A stretch of DNA of 64,000 nucleotides, taken from contig CM019825.1 of the NCBI GenBank assembly GCA_009763385.1, forward strand, positions 121,087,631 to 121,151,630, given 5' to 3'. The first letter of the stretch is position 1, and the number at the start of each line of letters is the position of its first letter. The position numbers and the translations under genes were made by a program. Below are positions 23,501 through 33,840 of the stretch, piece after piece. The DNA is from Coix lacryma-jobi var. lacryma-jobi (lineage: Eukaryota > Streptophyta > Magnoliopsida > Poales > Poaceae). The notes beneath the pieces are model-generated. The model ran no database searches and was not told the origin of the DNA. It saw only the letters and a list, made by a program, of their open reading frames with translations.

Positions 23501-26121
23501 CTCATCAAAGCTACTGTCTGACCACCCATGCCGAGCCTTCATCATCAACCTGTGGAGGTTGAAACGGAGCACCGTGCAATCCTTCGGACATTCCTCGCCG
23601 TCCTTATATAAAGGATCAAGTGACGCCTGCTTCATCTCTCTGAAATTTTCCAGCCACTTCGGGGAGCCATACACGACGTCATCTTCGTCGATGTGGTTGA
23701 GTAAATCCTGAAACAGCTGCACATCCGCAGGGTCCTGCACCGTAGCGTCCTCAACATCTCCACCACCATCATCTGTCATATCCTGGAGTACATCCTCCAC
23801 AGCGATATGGTCACGAGCACTACTATCACTGAAGGCAGGCGCTACGGTTGCTGATGAGACGTGTGCTCCAGGATCTTGGTTCACCGTCGTCGTCGACGCT
23901 GAGCTTACTCTAGATGCCGCTCCGACACTCGGATCGAATCTCTCGCCGTGATGAGTCCACACCGTGTAATCCTCCATGAAGCCAAAACGAATCAAATGAG
24001 ATTGCACTGTGCCTTCGTCTTTGAAGGCGGTCAGATTCTTGCAACGATGACATGGACATATGATTGTCGTCTGGTTCAATCTCTCACGGTTGTTGGTAGT
24101 TCTTAGCTTCACTAAAGATAGAGCTAGGCAACTATCCCCGGAAACGGCCCAGGAATGCTTGTTGGCACTTGCTAACGTTGTTACTAGGAGTAGACTATGG
24201 AGTCTATCCCCGGCAACGGCGTCAGAAATGCTTGAAGCAAGACCGGTCACTATACCTAAAGGGGTGGAGCTAAAGCAGCTATCTACTAATGCCAAGCGGG
24301 GTTGTCAATCCCGACACTAGTAGGAGCTGGCTAGAGAGAATGCAATCTACCAGGAGGAGATTCTGCAAGCGCACAGAACTATCGTAGTAGCACTTCGCCT
24401 GGGAGTACCAGGTGTCGATTTATTTGATCCCAAGGGAAGGCTAGGGTGGTGTATGAGTTGAGTCAAGGAGGGGATGAGAGTCGAAGAAAAGAGAAAAGGG
24501 AAAAGGGGAGAAGAGAGGAGATGAAAGGCTAGAAAGAATGTATGGGTGGATAGGTAAGGATGATATGGATGGCTAAGGTAAGGTGGATGGATAGGTGGAT
24601 AGAGGGTAACTAAGGATAACTAACTAACTACTAACTACTAACTAATCCTAGATAACTACAAGCAAGATAACTGCGAAGCAAGATAGTTACGAAGCAAGGT
24701 AGGCAAAAGACAATAAAGCAACTAAGTTGAGTATAGTTTTAATCCTATCTTGTCAAGTATCGAGGCGTACTAGCCTTTACCACTTACTTAGGTTGAACGC
24801 TAGCACAACGAGCCTTACTGTTAAACTGGGCCAACTACGTGGTGGAATTCAAGGCGCACAGGGCTGTCACCACCTGCTTGCTACCACAGCTATCCGAGGG
24901 TCCAGCCGTATCTGAAGGTAAGTCTATAACTAAGCACCATGCTTAACTATATTCTAACTATCTCTACCCTAGCTTTGAATAGAGACACCCTTGCGGACGT
25001 TAGAGCAAATACTTGACTTAATAAGATAAACACTAAACTAACTAAGCAACCTATTGGCAAAGATCAATCACTAAACACACTAGAGATTAACTACTATGGC
25101 TAAGTGAATTGAACTGTAGGATAGCTAGGCACTCAAGCAATCAATCAAGTATACCACTCAATACTGATAAGTAGAATAAAGTAATGCTTGAAATGATGAA
25201 CTAAAATATAGTAAAGTGCTTGAGATACAAGAGCAAAACCTGAACTGGAGATGAAGGAAGACTCTTCCCAGCTCCAGAACCGATCACTCGCACGCCTCTA
25301 CTCTTGAGCTAAGCCTTGAGCAGTGCTACCGCGAGGGCAAAGATGCCTTGCTCTACTAGCTACCTACTTGCCTAAGCTCTCTGAGCTCTCACTTGCTTGC
25401 TTCTACTTGCTTTGCTTCTCTTGTGTTGTGGTGGTACTCTGGGATGGTACAAATGAAGTGGTGCCTCCAGAAGGGTATTTATAGCCCAAATGAGTGAGGG
25501 GGGTTCTTATAGGGGGCAGCCAGCCGACCTAGGGCAAACCCTAGTGGCGGGCGCCAACCCTAGGCGGCGGCCGCCACCTCCCTCACCGTTGGATGCACCG
25601 CCTTGGCTTCATCGGCATCCAGGTGGTTGTCCAAGGCGGTTTGGAGGTCGGTTGCATGCCCTAGCAACCGCCATTCAGCCTTGATCCACGTCACTTCATC
25701 CTGAGCCGTCCGATGCCACTGACCTAGTGACCAAGGGCCAAGATTTGGCCCTGGGGAGGTCACACGGATCGGTGACGTGGCAGGGAGGCCAACCCAAGTG
25801 GCGGGCGCCACCCCCCTTAGGCCCATTTGGGCCCTGCTGAGTGGGCTTGGCCTCTGGTGGGTCCATATGTCCAAATTTGGTTCAAATCCTGCATTCAAAT
25901 AAAATTCTATGGACATGTGGAATTTGGTTAGTTTGAAACCTATTGGACTACATTTCATGCCTTTTTGGTGGACTTTAGGGTCAAATGTTGATGGTAAAAC
26001 AGGTGTTTAAGGACCGTCAACCACGGTCAGCTTTCGCAGCGGCAATAAACTTTCTCACTTCAACGAGATACCGCACATCAAGTACTCTATTGATCTTATA
26101 CATCCATTCCGACCGGTCCAT
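20575..26121 (-). pseudogene. TNP2-like CACTA transposase, split by a solo LTR
   Basis: The reading starts at the ATG at 26121 in the segment EWMYKINRVLDVRYL, the transposase-associated N-terminal domain. It is interrupted by a 1.9-kb solo LTR (24091-26022) and resumes exactly in frame with CPCHRCKN and HLIRFGFMEDYTVW. The TNP2 core follows (23500-21700), including FGNPEDAKLMSWH, NPFGELSS and the CVMCIDETCYTYL cysteine segment. A DUF4218-type region (21711-21300) and a DUF4216-type region (21080-20790) come last. The protein would cut both element ends. Lesions: TAG at about 22994 (former CAG), TAG near 22079, a frameshift in a run of six G at 21692-21697, and the LTR itself. Confidence 0.88.
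24091..26022 (-). repeat. solo LTR, Gypsy Athila/Tat-like, inside the TNP2 exon
   Basis: The LTR is 1932 bp. On the minus strand it opens GTTGACGGTCCTTAA and closes ACCAACA, flanked on both sides by the 5-base duplication ACGGT (24086-24090 and 26023-26027, plus strand). Its first base is G where T is expected, so the canonical TG start has decayed. The TTGACGGTCCTTA start resembles that of the LTR at 5303, and the CCGTTGCCGGGGATAG phrase near its end is typical of Athila/Tat LTRs. No internal element sequence remains. Confidence 0.85.
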
Positions 26122-26511
26122 CGTACCTGCGATCCTTAATTAATTACACACATCATGAATCACAAAACAAAGATGAATTAGAAAAAATAATAATTTATTA
26201 TATTTATGTTAAATCTAGGGACAGAAATAACGACGGCAAATAAAATTAATGCATCCATGATGAACTTAGAGAAACAAATACCAGTTTTCTCTCTCCTCCA
26301 TGAAACTAGATCTAAAAAGGAGGCTAAAAAGAGAGAAAAAGAGAGGGGAAAGAGGGTGGAGATCATCTAGGTACCTCTTGTGGAGTACTTCTCCTCCAAA
26401 TCAAACAAATAAACCTCAAAAACAAGTTATTTGGGGCAAAAATTTGGCAAAACTTCTCCCCACGTTTTTGTGTAGAGGAAGAAGATGATCAGGTTCCTTT
26501 CTGCTGGCGGC

Positions 26512-26794
26512 GGCGGCTTAAATAGCGGGAATAACCGAAGCGGGCAACGTAAGGAGCCCGCTGCAGTTAATCTTATTTAACTGCAGCGGGCACATTACGT
26601 CGCTCGCTGCGGTTAAAGAAGATTAACCGCAGCGGGCACCTTACGTTGCCCGCTGCGGTTAATTATTAACCGCAGCGGGCGCTTCGGCGGCTGGCAGCTG
26701 CAGGCCGGCCACCGAATAACCGTGGCGGGCAAAAACTGTGCCCGCCATGGAGCCCATTTAGGCAACGATGCACAAGTTCTTTTTTGTAGTAGTG
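26512..26794. repeat. CACTA right terminus: TATA box, subterminal repeats and TIR
   Basis: From 26529 to about 26755, AACCGCAGCGGGC and GCCCGCTGCGGTT alternate, with variants such as ACTGCAGCGGGC and ACCGTGGCGGGC. A TATTTAAG box for the minus-strand TNP2 gene lies at 26516-26523. The terminal repeat ends TTTTGTAGTAGTG at 26794, followed by the CGA target duplication. Confidence 0.85.
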
Positions 26795-26797
26795 CGA

Positions 26798-28077
26798 ACA
26801 ATTTTATCAACTTTGGTGTTTGGATCACATAGATATCTCAAAATGGGGAGTCCTCCAACCATCCAAATCGGCCTCAACATTGCTACAATTCAAAATGGGC
26901 CGATTTGGGTCTTTCTTGGGCGAGTAGGTTTGGTCTACCATGGAAGTCAGCTTAGCCGATCCAAGCAAGTCGGCCTACCTAGGCCTAGGAGTTACCTCAA
27001 CTAGATCTACTATTCTTGCACAAAAACATAGTAAAGTCATCATGACCGACTTCCAAAGTCGGCCTTCAAAATGGGCTGACTTGGGTCTTCCTTGGGCAAG
27101 TCGGTTTGGCTGGCCATGGAAGACAGCTTAGCTGACCCAGGTAGGCCAGCCTACCTAGGCCTGGGAGTTACCTCAACCAACTCTACTATTCTTGCACAAA
27201 AACATAGTAAAGTCGGCGTTACCTACTTCTAAAGTCAGTCTAGCTGACTTCGACAGACCAGAATCAACAAATTTTTCTCGCATCAGCTTTTCTTTGATGA
27301 AAAAGTTACACCCACCAACATTGAAGCGAGATGCTTGTTGAGCCCACATATGTTAGCTTTAAAATTCTCATGCCTTGGAATATGCTGAATTCAAAATTTG
27401 GCAAAAGCGTTCAAGCTAAACATTGAGTAATCCCTCTAAACATTGAAACTCACTAGCTACTTGTACAACCAGCAAGGAATAACCAAAGCATTCAACATGT
27501 TTTACCTCCATGGATTGCAATATTTCTAGGCCCAAAAAAATAACTTCACATTCGGCTTGAATGTTGGTGCACATGTAATGTAATCGGGTTGAAATTTCAA
27601 ATAGCACCATTGTGTGAAATAATGATTATGCCAATAACTTGGCCTTCTTTACAAGCTGATTTATAGAAACAAAGCCTCCATGGAGGAGAAAATGTGTAAT
27701 TCATCTTGACTCCTAAATTAGTTGCGTACTCAAGAATAAAATTAATGAGGATTTGACCTTTCAAAATTCTCAATTGTTCAAAATCCAAATCACAGTCAAT
27801 TAATGTGTCTAACTATATGTTTTGCTCCTGACAGTAACGGTCTAACTGTCTAATGTTTTACTCCTGACAGTAAGCTTCATCAAAGTAAATCCCTTAGCTA
27901 GAATAGGCTTTCCTCCTCCAACACTGCTGACTGTCCTCTTGGCTCTCATCAAGTTCTTATCAAATTCAGCAAGCTTCTTATGAAGCAAATATAGAATTAG
28001 ATTCACCATTGCTCTGCTATCCATGTTGAGCGGTCTATCGTTAATGTGGCCCTTCACATGTAGTGGCTTGAAGTGAT
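26798..28077 (-). pseudogene. Gypsy relic pol: protease, RNase H and start of integrase
   Basis: On the minus strand, about 28050-27842 encodes a decayed protease (PLHVKGHIN, SRAMVNLILY, VGGGKPILAKG). About 27800-27400 encodes RNase H-like sequence (LKGQILINFILEYA, WRLCFYKSACKEGQ, EISTRLHYMCTNIQAE, LGLEILQSMEVKHVE). The codons just before the CACTA insertion (RYLCDPNTKVDKIV) lead into the integrase at 13915. The reverse transcriptase that should lie between protease and RNase H is missing. Between RNase H and integrase there is a 176-base tandem duplication. It is an old copy with many stops. Confidence 0.7.
26891..27242. repeat. two-copy 176-base tandem repeat in the Gypsy relic
   Basis: Copies start at 26891 and 27067, each beginning CAAAATGGGC and containing TTGCACAAAAACATAGTAAAG at the same offset. 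They diverge at many positions. Phrases such as AGTCGGCC and CTACCTAGGCCT recur within them. Confidence 0.75.
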
Positions 28078-28732
28078 TGAAAACATATATGATGAATGAT
28101 TGACTTTGATAAGGAAGGTTTGAGGCTTTTCCCGGTTGAATCATTATCTCGCTATGTGCTTAATGCTTATGACTAACCGGTGGTGTTGAGTTGTGGTGTG
28201 TTTCTGTGTTGGTGTGCATGTGCAACATGTGTCTCTTGGCTGTGTTGATGTGCAGGTGTTGAGCTCGGATATAGTGGTCGATGGCGAGGTGAAGGTCAAG
28301 TAGAGACGTGTCGTGCCGACAGACTGAGAGTGGTGAAGGATGGGCATGCCGTGCGGCGGACGTGCCATGCCGATGTACCCAGAGCGGTGAAGGGCGGACG
28401 TGAGGCTTGGACCGACGGACCAGAGGGCCAGAGGACCAGCTGTGGTAGCTGGCACGTGGCATCGGCGAGCGAGAGCACATGGGGATGTGCGGTGCATCGG
28501 CCGAGTCAGGACGAAGACGATGGCGTCGTGGCACTTGGCGGGAGGTCGGACACGGGCTTGCGTGCGGCGCAAGTGCCGTCGGCCAAGTCAAGAAGGAAGG
28601 CGAAGGCGTTGTGCCCGGCGTGGAGGCTGGACATGCATCGGCATCGGTGCCGGTGGTCGGGGTGTGCGAACCACATCCCATCTACGGCGCGGGTTCGGTA
28701 GCTGGGCCTCGAAAAGATACCATCGACAGTTT

Positions 28733-28970
28733 CCGAGTTTGGGCCTCAAAACTCGGGTGGACGGTTTTCGAGTTTGGGCCTCAAAACTCGGGTGGCCGGT
28801 TTCCGAGTTTGGGCCTCGAAACTCGGGATGGACGGTTTCTAGGTTTGGGCCTCAAAACCTGGGCTCGCGGGTTTCCGAGTTTGAGCCTCAAAACTCAAGG
28901 TGTACGGTTTCCAGGTTTGGGCCTCAAAACCTGGGCTGGCAGGTTTCCCGGTTTGGGCCTCAAAACCGGG
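28733..28970 (+). repeat. array of seven hairpin units upstream of the Sirevirus 1 promoter
   Basis: Each unit has the form stem, GGGCCTC-type loop, complementary stem, with the spacer GGTGGACGGTTT-like between units. Stem examples are CCGAGTTT/AAACTCGG, CCAGGTTT/AAACCTGG and CCCGGTTT/AAACCGGG. The stem sequence changes between units while pairing is kept, apart from a G-T pair in unit 4 and a mismatch in unit 5. The matching array in the 3' LTR is at 36892-37130. Confidence 0.85.
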
Positions 28971-29223
28971 GGAAGGTCCAAGAGGACGGTCGACGCGTGG
29001 CGGCGTGGAGAGGCTGGCGCGGCGGCGAAGCTATCCGCGAGGAAGGCGCGGTGGTCGACATGACAGCACGTGGCGACATCAGGGAGGTCGCGTCGAGGCG
29101 AAGCTACCGGATGTGCGGGCGTGGCCGTCGGATGAAAATCGCCAGGACTGGACGGTTTTACCCCTGGGGGGTATTTGGGTTGAGTGCTTAATGTAAGGGC
29201 ATTTTGGTCTTCGGACGTGCGCC

Positions 29224-29232
29224 TATATATAT
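29224..29232 (+). promoter_or_regulatory. TATA box of Sirevirus 1 5' LTR
   Basis: CCTATATATATGAGG stands about 250 bases after the hairpin array and 600 bases before the palindrome array. The matching box in the 3' LTR is near 37383. Transcription start is inferred to lie 25-35 bases downstream. Confidence 0.6.
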
Positions 29233-30530
29233 GAGGGGCTGCTAGGGCAGCCGTATCCTTTGGACGGTGTCTCTCTCATTTTGTGCTTGTGAGAGAAGGC
29301 TAGGGTTAGAGGAGAGTTGGCTCTTGTTCTTGAGCTTTTTGCCATCCAAGCTTTGTGTTGCTAGGATTGGCTTGTAGCCCGACACCGAGTGCTTAATCAA
29401 TCATCCATTCCTCTGAATCCAAGGATCAAATTCGTGGTTGAATTCGCGTTTTGAATTTGTTCTTCGCGTTCTTCTTTTCTCCACGATTTTCTCTTTACTC
29501 GATCTCCCTCTACACTGCGTCTTTTGCGATTCCGTTTGAATCAACTTGTTCTTTGAAGTGAGGAGAACATTTCCACCGAAGGAATTCATCTCTACCCTCA
29601 CGAACAAGTAGATCGGGTCGAAATCATTTTTGTTCTTCCCTCTTCCCCTTTTCTAGTGTTCTTCAGATTTCTCATAGTATAGTTGGGTTGAAGCGATGAT
29701 ATCCTAGGATTAGCTTCTGAACACATAGAAGAACACTTGGGAGAAGTTTGGTTGCAGCCCCGTTCGATTTGGTGAAGATCCAATCGATTTTGATTTTGTC
29801 CCGTGGCGTTTTTGGGCGTTCTGGGCAGTGGCGGACTGTCCGACCCCAGCCGCGGACAGTCCGCGAGTCGGGGTTCCAGCCGGACTAGTGGCTGTTTGCC
29901 TCGGCGCTTTTCCCCTCGGGTGACCGGCGGACAGTCCGCCGTTGACCGGCGCGGACAGTCCGCGAGTCGCGCAGGAGCGTCCAGCAGCTTTGCTGTTTTT
30001 GCCGTTTAGCCGGCGGACAGTCCGCCAGGGCTTTGCGGACAGTTCGCCTCTGGCGCGGACAGTCCGGCACCTGTAGCCCGGACAGTCCAGCACCTGCAGC
30101 TCAGACAGTCCGAGAATCGGCTGTAGGTTGTGTTTTAGTGCGTTTGCTCTCCCGGCTTTTCCGCTTTGTTTCCGGACTTCTCGTTTGCTCCTATAGTTCA
30201 CCTAGGAACCTCTCTAGGTATCTTTGCTACGTGTTAGCATAGGTATTTGGAGGAATCCCGACGTAGCCCTCTATCTACGTTTGGGAGTGGGTCTTTTGGG
30301 ACGAACTTGGTTCAGAGTTTTGAGAGTTTTGGTTTGCTCTCTTGTGTGGTGCCTCGCTGTGATCCTAGGGATCATCCACCCTCTTTTCGAGGGTGGTGGG
30401 CATCGCGGTTGAGTCCGAAGCTTTTGGGGTTGATTTTGTTGGGACAGAGGCCGTAATTTCTGAGAAGAATTTTTAGGCTCCCATTCACCCCCCTCTGGTC
30501 ACCTTGCTTTAGCATTTTCGGTCCTTCAAT

Positions 30531-30543
30531 TGGTATCGGAGCC
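30531..30543 (+). other. primer-binding site, initiator tRNA-Met type
   Basis: TGGTATCGGAGCC, two bases after the 5' LTR end, matches the usual plant initiator-Met primer site TGGTATCAGAGC with one difference. Confidence 0.85.
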
Positions 30544-30672
30544 AGTTAAGGATCTCTCTACCTTAACCGGTTCCGGATCCGAGAAGGCGACCTTTTAGAG
30601 TGTTTTGGCTTCTGACGTGGTTTGTCAAGGTGTTGAGCTTTTGTTTGGCTAACACTAACGGTGCTTTTGGAA

Positions 30673-32682
30673 ATGGCATCTAGTTCTTCTTCCAGTGTGT
30701 CTTTGTCCTCATGTTTGAATCATGGACGTGCGATCGAGGATGACATTTTCGGAAGAAGGAGGAGTGCGGCTCTTGAGGCAGAACGTGAGGTGGATGCTTT
30801 GCTGGACTTCCTAGGAGATGATGAGCATTCAACGGAGGATCGTATTCGTGAACTTAGCAAGGCCAAGAAAGGTACACTTCTCGCTAGTCTTGGGATTTTG
30901 TCCCAACGATATGAAGCTTGCTGTGATGATAACGTTAGATATGATGAGCTTTGTGATACCTTGCATAGGAAGATCAAGAAGTTGAAATGCTCTATTGCTA
31001 GGTTGAGATGTGGTCTTTCTCATTGGAAGTCTAGTGCGTCTTTACCATGCACCTCTTGTAGTGACATGGTTAGGAAGAATGATGAGCCATGCTTTTCTCT
31101 TGCTAGCTTGAAATCTGAAAATGAAATGTTGATATCTAATGCTTCCAAACCATGTTTAGTTTGCATTGACTTGCGCAAGGATCTTGATTGTGCTAAAACT
31201 GAAATAGCCTTGCTAAAGTCAAATGCTTTGTTACCATGTGTTTCTTGTGAGTCTCAACATGCTGAAATTAAAAAACTAAAATTGACTCACACCACATGTG
31301 TAGATGAACTTGAGCATGCTAGGGCTGAAATTATTGAGATAAATGCTTGGCCTTGTAGCTTGTGCTCTTTGAATAAAAATGCATGCCTTACTTCTTGTGC
31401 TATTCATGATTCTTTGCTTGATGTGAATGGTGATGTTTCTTCCACCAATCTCATGTGCACATCATGCATTGATTTGGAAAAAGAAGTTTTGGCTTTGAAG
31501 GTGTTGCGCGATGATATGAGCGCTAAGTTGGTTGAGCACAATGATATGAGTGCCAACCTTGAGAAAGAAGTTGAACTCTTGCGTACCACATATGCCGAGT
31601 GCATTAGAGAGGAGATGGAAAATCTGAAAAATGCTCCTTGTGGTACTTGTGATCGCCTCATGTTTGAAAATGAGGTTTTAGCTAAAAGATGCAAGAGTCT
31701 TTGTGCTAAGTTTTATGAGTCATGCATTTCATGCAACTCTGATGTTGATGTTTCCAAGTCTGCATCTTTGCAACTGGAGTTGAGTTCTTCTGTTGCGCGT
31801 GAGTCTTTTGACTTTAGCACTAGTGTCAAGGTGTCGGATAGCTCTTTCATAGCTACTCCTAACCTTGCTGTTTCTTCGAGTGATGTCCAAGGGACTTCTC
31901 TTGACAAGGGTGCTTCTCATATTTTTGGGACTCGTGCTCCCAATCCGATTTTTCATTGCACCTTTTGCAAGAAGGATGGACATTCATTCGATTTTTTCTT
32001 TCGCCGTGTCAAGCACGAGCGACGAATTCGAGCTAAGGCTTTTAGGAAGCCGCGTAGCCTTTCCCATGGCACGTGTGCTCCTAGTGTTGGCACCAAGTTG
32101 GTAGTTGATGCTTCTTGTTCTAAGTCCCATGGGACTTCTCACTTGTCGGAGAATGGTGTGCCTTCTAGTAGGCCTTTGTACCATTGCTCTTTTTGTGAGA
32201 AAGATGGGCATCAAGAAAGCTTTTGCTATCGGCGTGCCAAACGTTTGCTCCAAGGTCGCTCTTCTAGGAAGACGGTGGTTCATAGCCCTTTCCATGGTAT
32301 GAACGCTTGTGCTCCTAGTAAGAAGCCCCTCTTTGTTGATGGGTTTTATGACTCCTTTTCTAGTGGGATAGGTCATGGTCGTGGACATGCTTCTAGTGCT
32401 TCTTCCTTTGGTCCACGTCATGCTTTTCATGATGCTTCTATTGGTTCTTCTACAAAAACCTTGGAAGATGTTTGCCTCTTTTCCCGTGGTACGACTCGTT
32501 CTTCTCCTCGAGTTGTCCTCTTGAGGAATGCTTCCAAGGGTGTTTCACAATTGCATTTGAACCAACATTTGCATCATGCTAAAGATAAGTTGAGTTTTGT
32601 GACCAAGTCTTGGGTTCCCAAGTACATGCTTGCTAACCCTTCGGGATCCAAGACTCGGGTTACTTTGTCCTCTTGTGTGTAG
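30673..32682 (+). CDS. Sirevirus Gag-like protein: coiled coil, CxxC ladder and CCHC knuckles
   Basis: The frame is open for 669 codons from the ATG at 30673; a leftward GTG is not needed. It lacks the N-terminal RNA-binding gag segment seen in Sirevirus 2. After a serine-rich start and an acidic helix, residues from about 120 to 355 alternate heptad-like helices with CxxC pairs: PCTSC, PCLVC, PCVSC, PCSLC, MCTSC, PCGTC, SCISC. Two retroviral-type knuckles follow: HCTFCKKDGHSFDFFF, which has lost its last cysteine, and HCSFCEKDGHQESFC, which is complete. The C-terminus is basic and serine-rich. A particle-structural role is likely from the family. The intact frame, with pol gone, suggests that the protein is still useful or that the copy is young. 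Confidence 0.8.
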   Translation: MASSSSSSVSLSSCLNHGRAIEDDIFGRRRSAALEAEREVDALLDFLGDDEHSTEDRIRELSKAKKGTLLASLGILSQRYEACCDDNVRYDELCDTLHRKIKKLKCSIARLRCGLSHWKSSASLPCTSCSDMVRKNDEPCFSLASLKSENEMLISNASKPCLVCIDLRKDLDCAKTEIALLKSNALLPCVSCESQHAEIKKLKLTHTTCVDELEHARAEIIEINAWPCSLCSLNKNACLTSCAIHDSLLDVNGDVSSTNLMCTSCIDLEKEVLALKVLRDDMSAKLVEHNDMSANLEKEVELLRTTYAECIREEMENLKNAPCGTCDRLMFENEVLAKRCKSLCAKFYESCISCNSDVDVSKSASLQLELSSSVARESFDFSTSVKVSDSSFIATPNLAVSSSDVQGTSLDKGASHIFGTRAPNPIFHCTFCKKDGHSFDFFFRRVKHERRIRAKAFRKPRSLSHGTCAPSVGTKLVVDASCSKSHGTSHLSENGVPSSRPLYHCSFCEKDGHQESFCYRRAKRLLQGRSSRKTVVHSPFHGMNACAPSKKPLFVDGFYDSFSSGIGHGRGHASSASSFGPRHAFHDASIGSSTKTLEDVCLFSRGTTRSSPRVVLLRNASKGVSQLHLNQHLHHAKDKLSFVTKSWVPKYMLANPSGSKTRVTLSSCV

Positions 32683-33504
32683 ATATGAAGATGCGGGGTG
32701 GAGAACATGCGCCTGATGGAGCTTGATCTTTTAGATGTGATCAAGATTTCATGGTTCTCTACACACCGCCTAGTTTTGCCTCCAAAGAGGCTTTTGCTAG
32801 TTGGTGAGCTTTCATATACACTCATACCTTGTACATCCATGATCTATGTCTTGTGGTATGAGATGGTCTTTCATGTGCTCCCTTGTATAGCTCTTGCATG
32901 TACATTTTCTTTTGTATCATGTTTTGCATTTGTCTAGCATTTGTTATCTTGTGTATCATTTGGCATGCTAGCTTTGTGTACAGCTTTGGTGGTTAATCCA
33001 CTTTTCATGCTCGTCTGTGATCCTCATGAACATTATGCCATGCTTTACCATACTTCTCCATGAGCTTTATTTGTAGAGGTATGATGTTCATTAGGTATCA
33101 CTTTTCAGGTGCTAGTTTTGGTTAGCTACATGTACCCTATTGATATGTTTAGTTCGAGCACTAGCCTTTCCACACTTTTATCATGTTACATGCATTTGGA
33201 TCTATTGTTATCTTTATCTTGCATTGTAGCATGTGTTGAGGTTTAGGCTGTGTTTGGGTTGATCATGTCTCTAGGTTGCATTTTGCTCCATAGTGCTTTA
33301 TCCTGTTGCATGGTAGTCTAGGCTAGTTTGAGTTCAGATCTCCTTGCGGTATCATTCATAGGTAGGCCTCTTTTTGTTGAGAGATCACCTTATGCTTATT
33401 ATGTGACTAACCGTTTTTGTGGAGACCTTGAGGTCACACTAGACGAGACAATGCCTTGTGCTTTCTTCTGCTTTTGAGTGTGCAGGAGAACAGGAGCCTG
33501 GAGA
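32683..33504 (+). other. non-coding, U-rich stretch after gag in Sirevirus 1
   Basis: I see no protein match. The sequence is T-rich on the plus strand, with many TTGCAT and CTTGTATCAT words. It occupies the place where protease and integrase would stand in a complete Sirevirus. Confidence 0.5.
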
Positions 33505-33840
33505 GAGCATTTCGGCTCACGGACCCGATCCCACTTCGACTTGGGGTTTCGTTCGAGCAGTTCTCCAGCGAGCACTAGCTGCACCTGTGGGAGCGACAGC
33601 ATCAGGCGAGGGGGAGACGACTTCGGCGAGGCAGGCGCCCCGGAGTTCAGCAGATTCATGCGTCCCCTCGGGTATCACACCAGCAGGCGGTCATGCGCTT
33701 TATGAGGTACCTCCGACACACTTCTGAGTTCAGTTTTTGGTACTCTTCTTCTTTGACCTCTTTCTGTTGTGTGGTCTTTTCGATGTGGATTTTAGCTGGC
33801 TGTCGCTTGAGCGTTTCTTGGCTCTTCGCTTGTGAGTTTG
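33505..33840 (+). pseudogene. pol scar: integrase-RT hinge joined to RNase H start
   Basis: About 33505-33660 encodes HGPDPTST and, further on, EGETTSARQAPR. This matches the linker after integrase in Sirevirus 2, which has HGPDTSSSWG and EGEITSAREAPR. Directly after, 33675-33750 encodes AVMRFMRYLRHTSEFSFWYS, which matches the RT/RNase H junction of Sirevirus 2 (AVKRIFRYLRFAPEFGIWYS). DVDFSWLSLER in another frame continues it. The whole reverse transcriptase is missing between the two, so this is a deletion junction. Confidence 0.75.

Larger units (their letters stand above)
13916..26794 (-). mobile_element. CACTA (En/Spm) DNA transposon with TNP2 and transposase-protease genes
   Basis: The element is 12879 bp. 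The left end is CACTACTGCAGAAAACTT and the right end, read inward on the other strand, is CACTACTACAAAAAAGAAC. Both flanks carry the 3-base duplication CGA (13913-13915 and 26795-26797). ACCGCAGCGGGC-type subterminal repeats lie inside both ends, as expected for transposase binding. Both genes run on the minus strand: TNP2-like transposase at the right, and a Transposase_24/C48-protease gene at the left. A solo LTR interrupts TNP2. The genes carry nonsense changes, so this copy is probably not autonomous now. Confidence 0.95.
28078..30528 (+). repeat. 5' LTR of Sirevirus 1
   Basis: The LTR is 2451 bp, beginning TGAAAACATATATGATG and ending GGTCCTTCA. The upstream part holds seven hairpin units at 28733-28970, then a TATA box at 29224-29232 (TATATATAT). 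Downstream are nine copies of the palindrome CGGACAGTCCG or variants (29832-30112) and the C-rich motif TTCACCCCCCTCTGGTC (30484-30500). Minus-strand ORFs in 28144-28681 are artefacts of biased composition. Confidence 0.92.

Noticed and set aside
28144..28681. Overlapping minus- and plus-strand ORFs up to 263 codons in Sirevirus 1 LTRs (also 36303-37350)
   Set aside because: They lie in G/C-rich LTR DNA, occur in several frames at once, and are repeated in both LTRs. None resembles a known protein.
28733..28970. Regularly spaced palindromic repeats that could suggest a CRISPR array
   Set aside because: The spacers are not unique and the stems vary. The array is part of an LTR in a plant retrotransposon, with a second copy in the other LTR.
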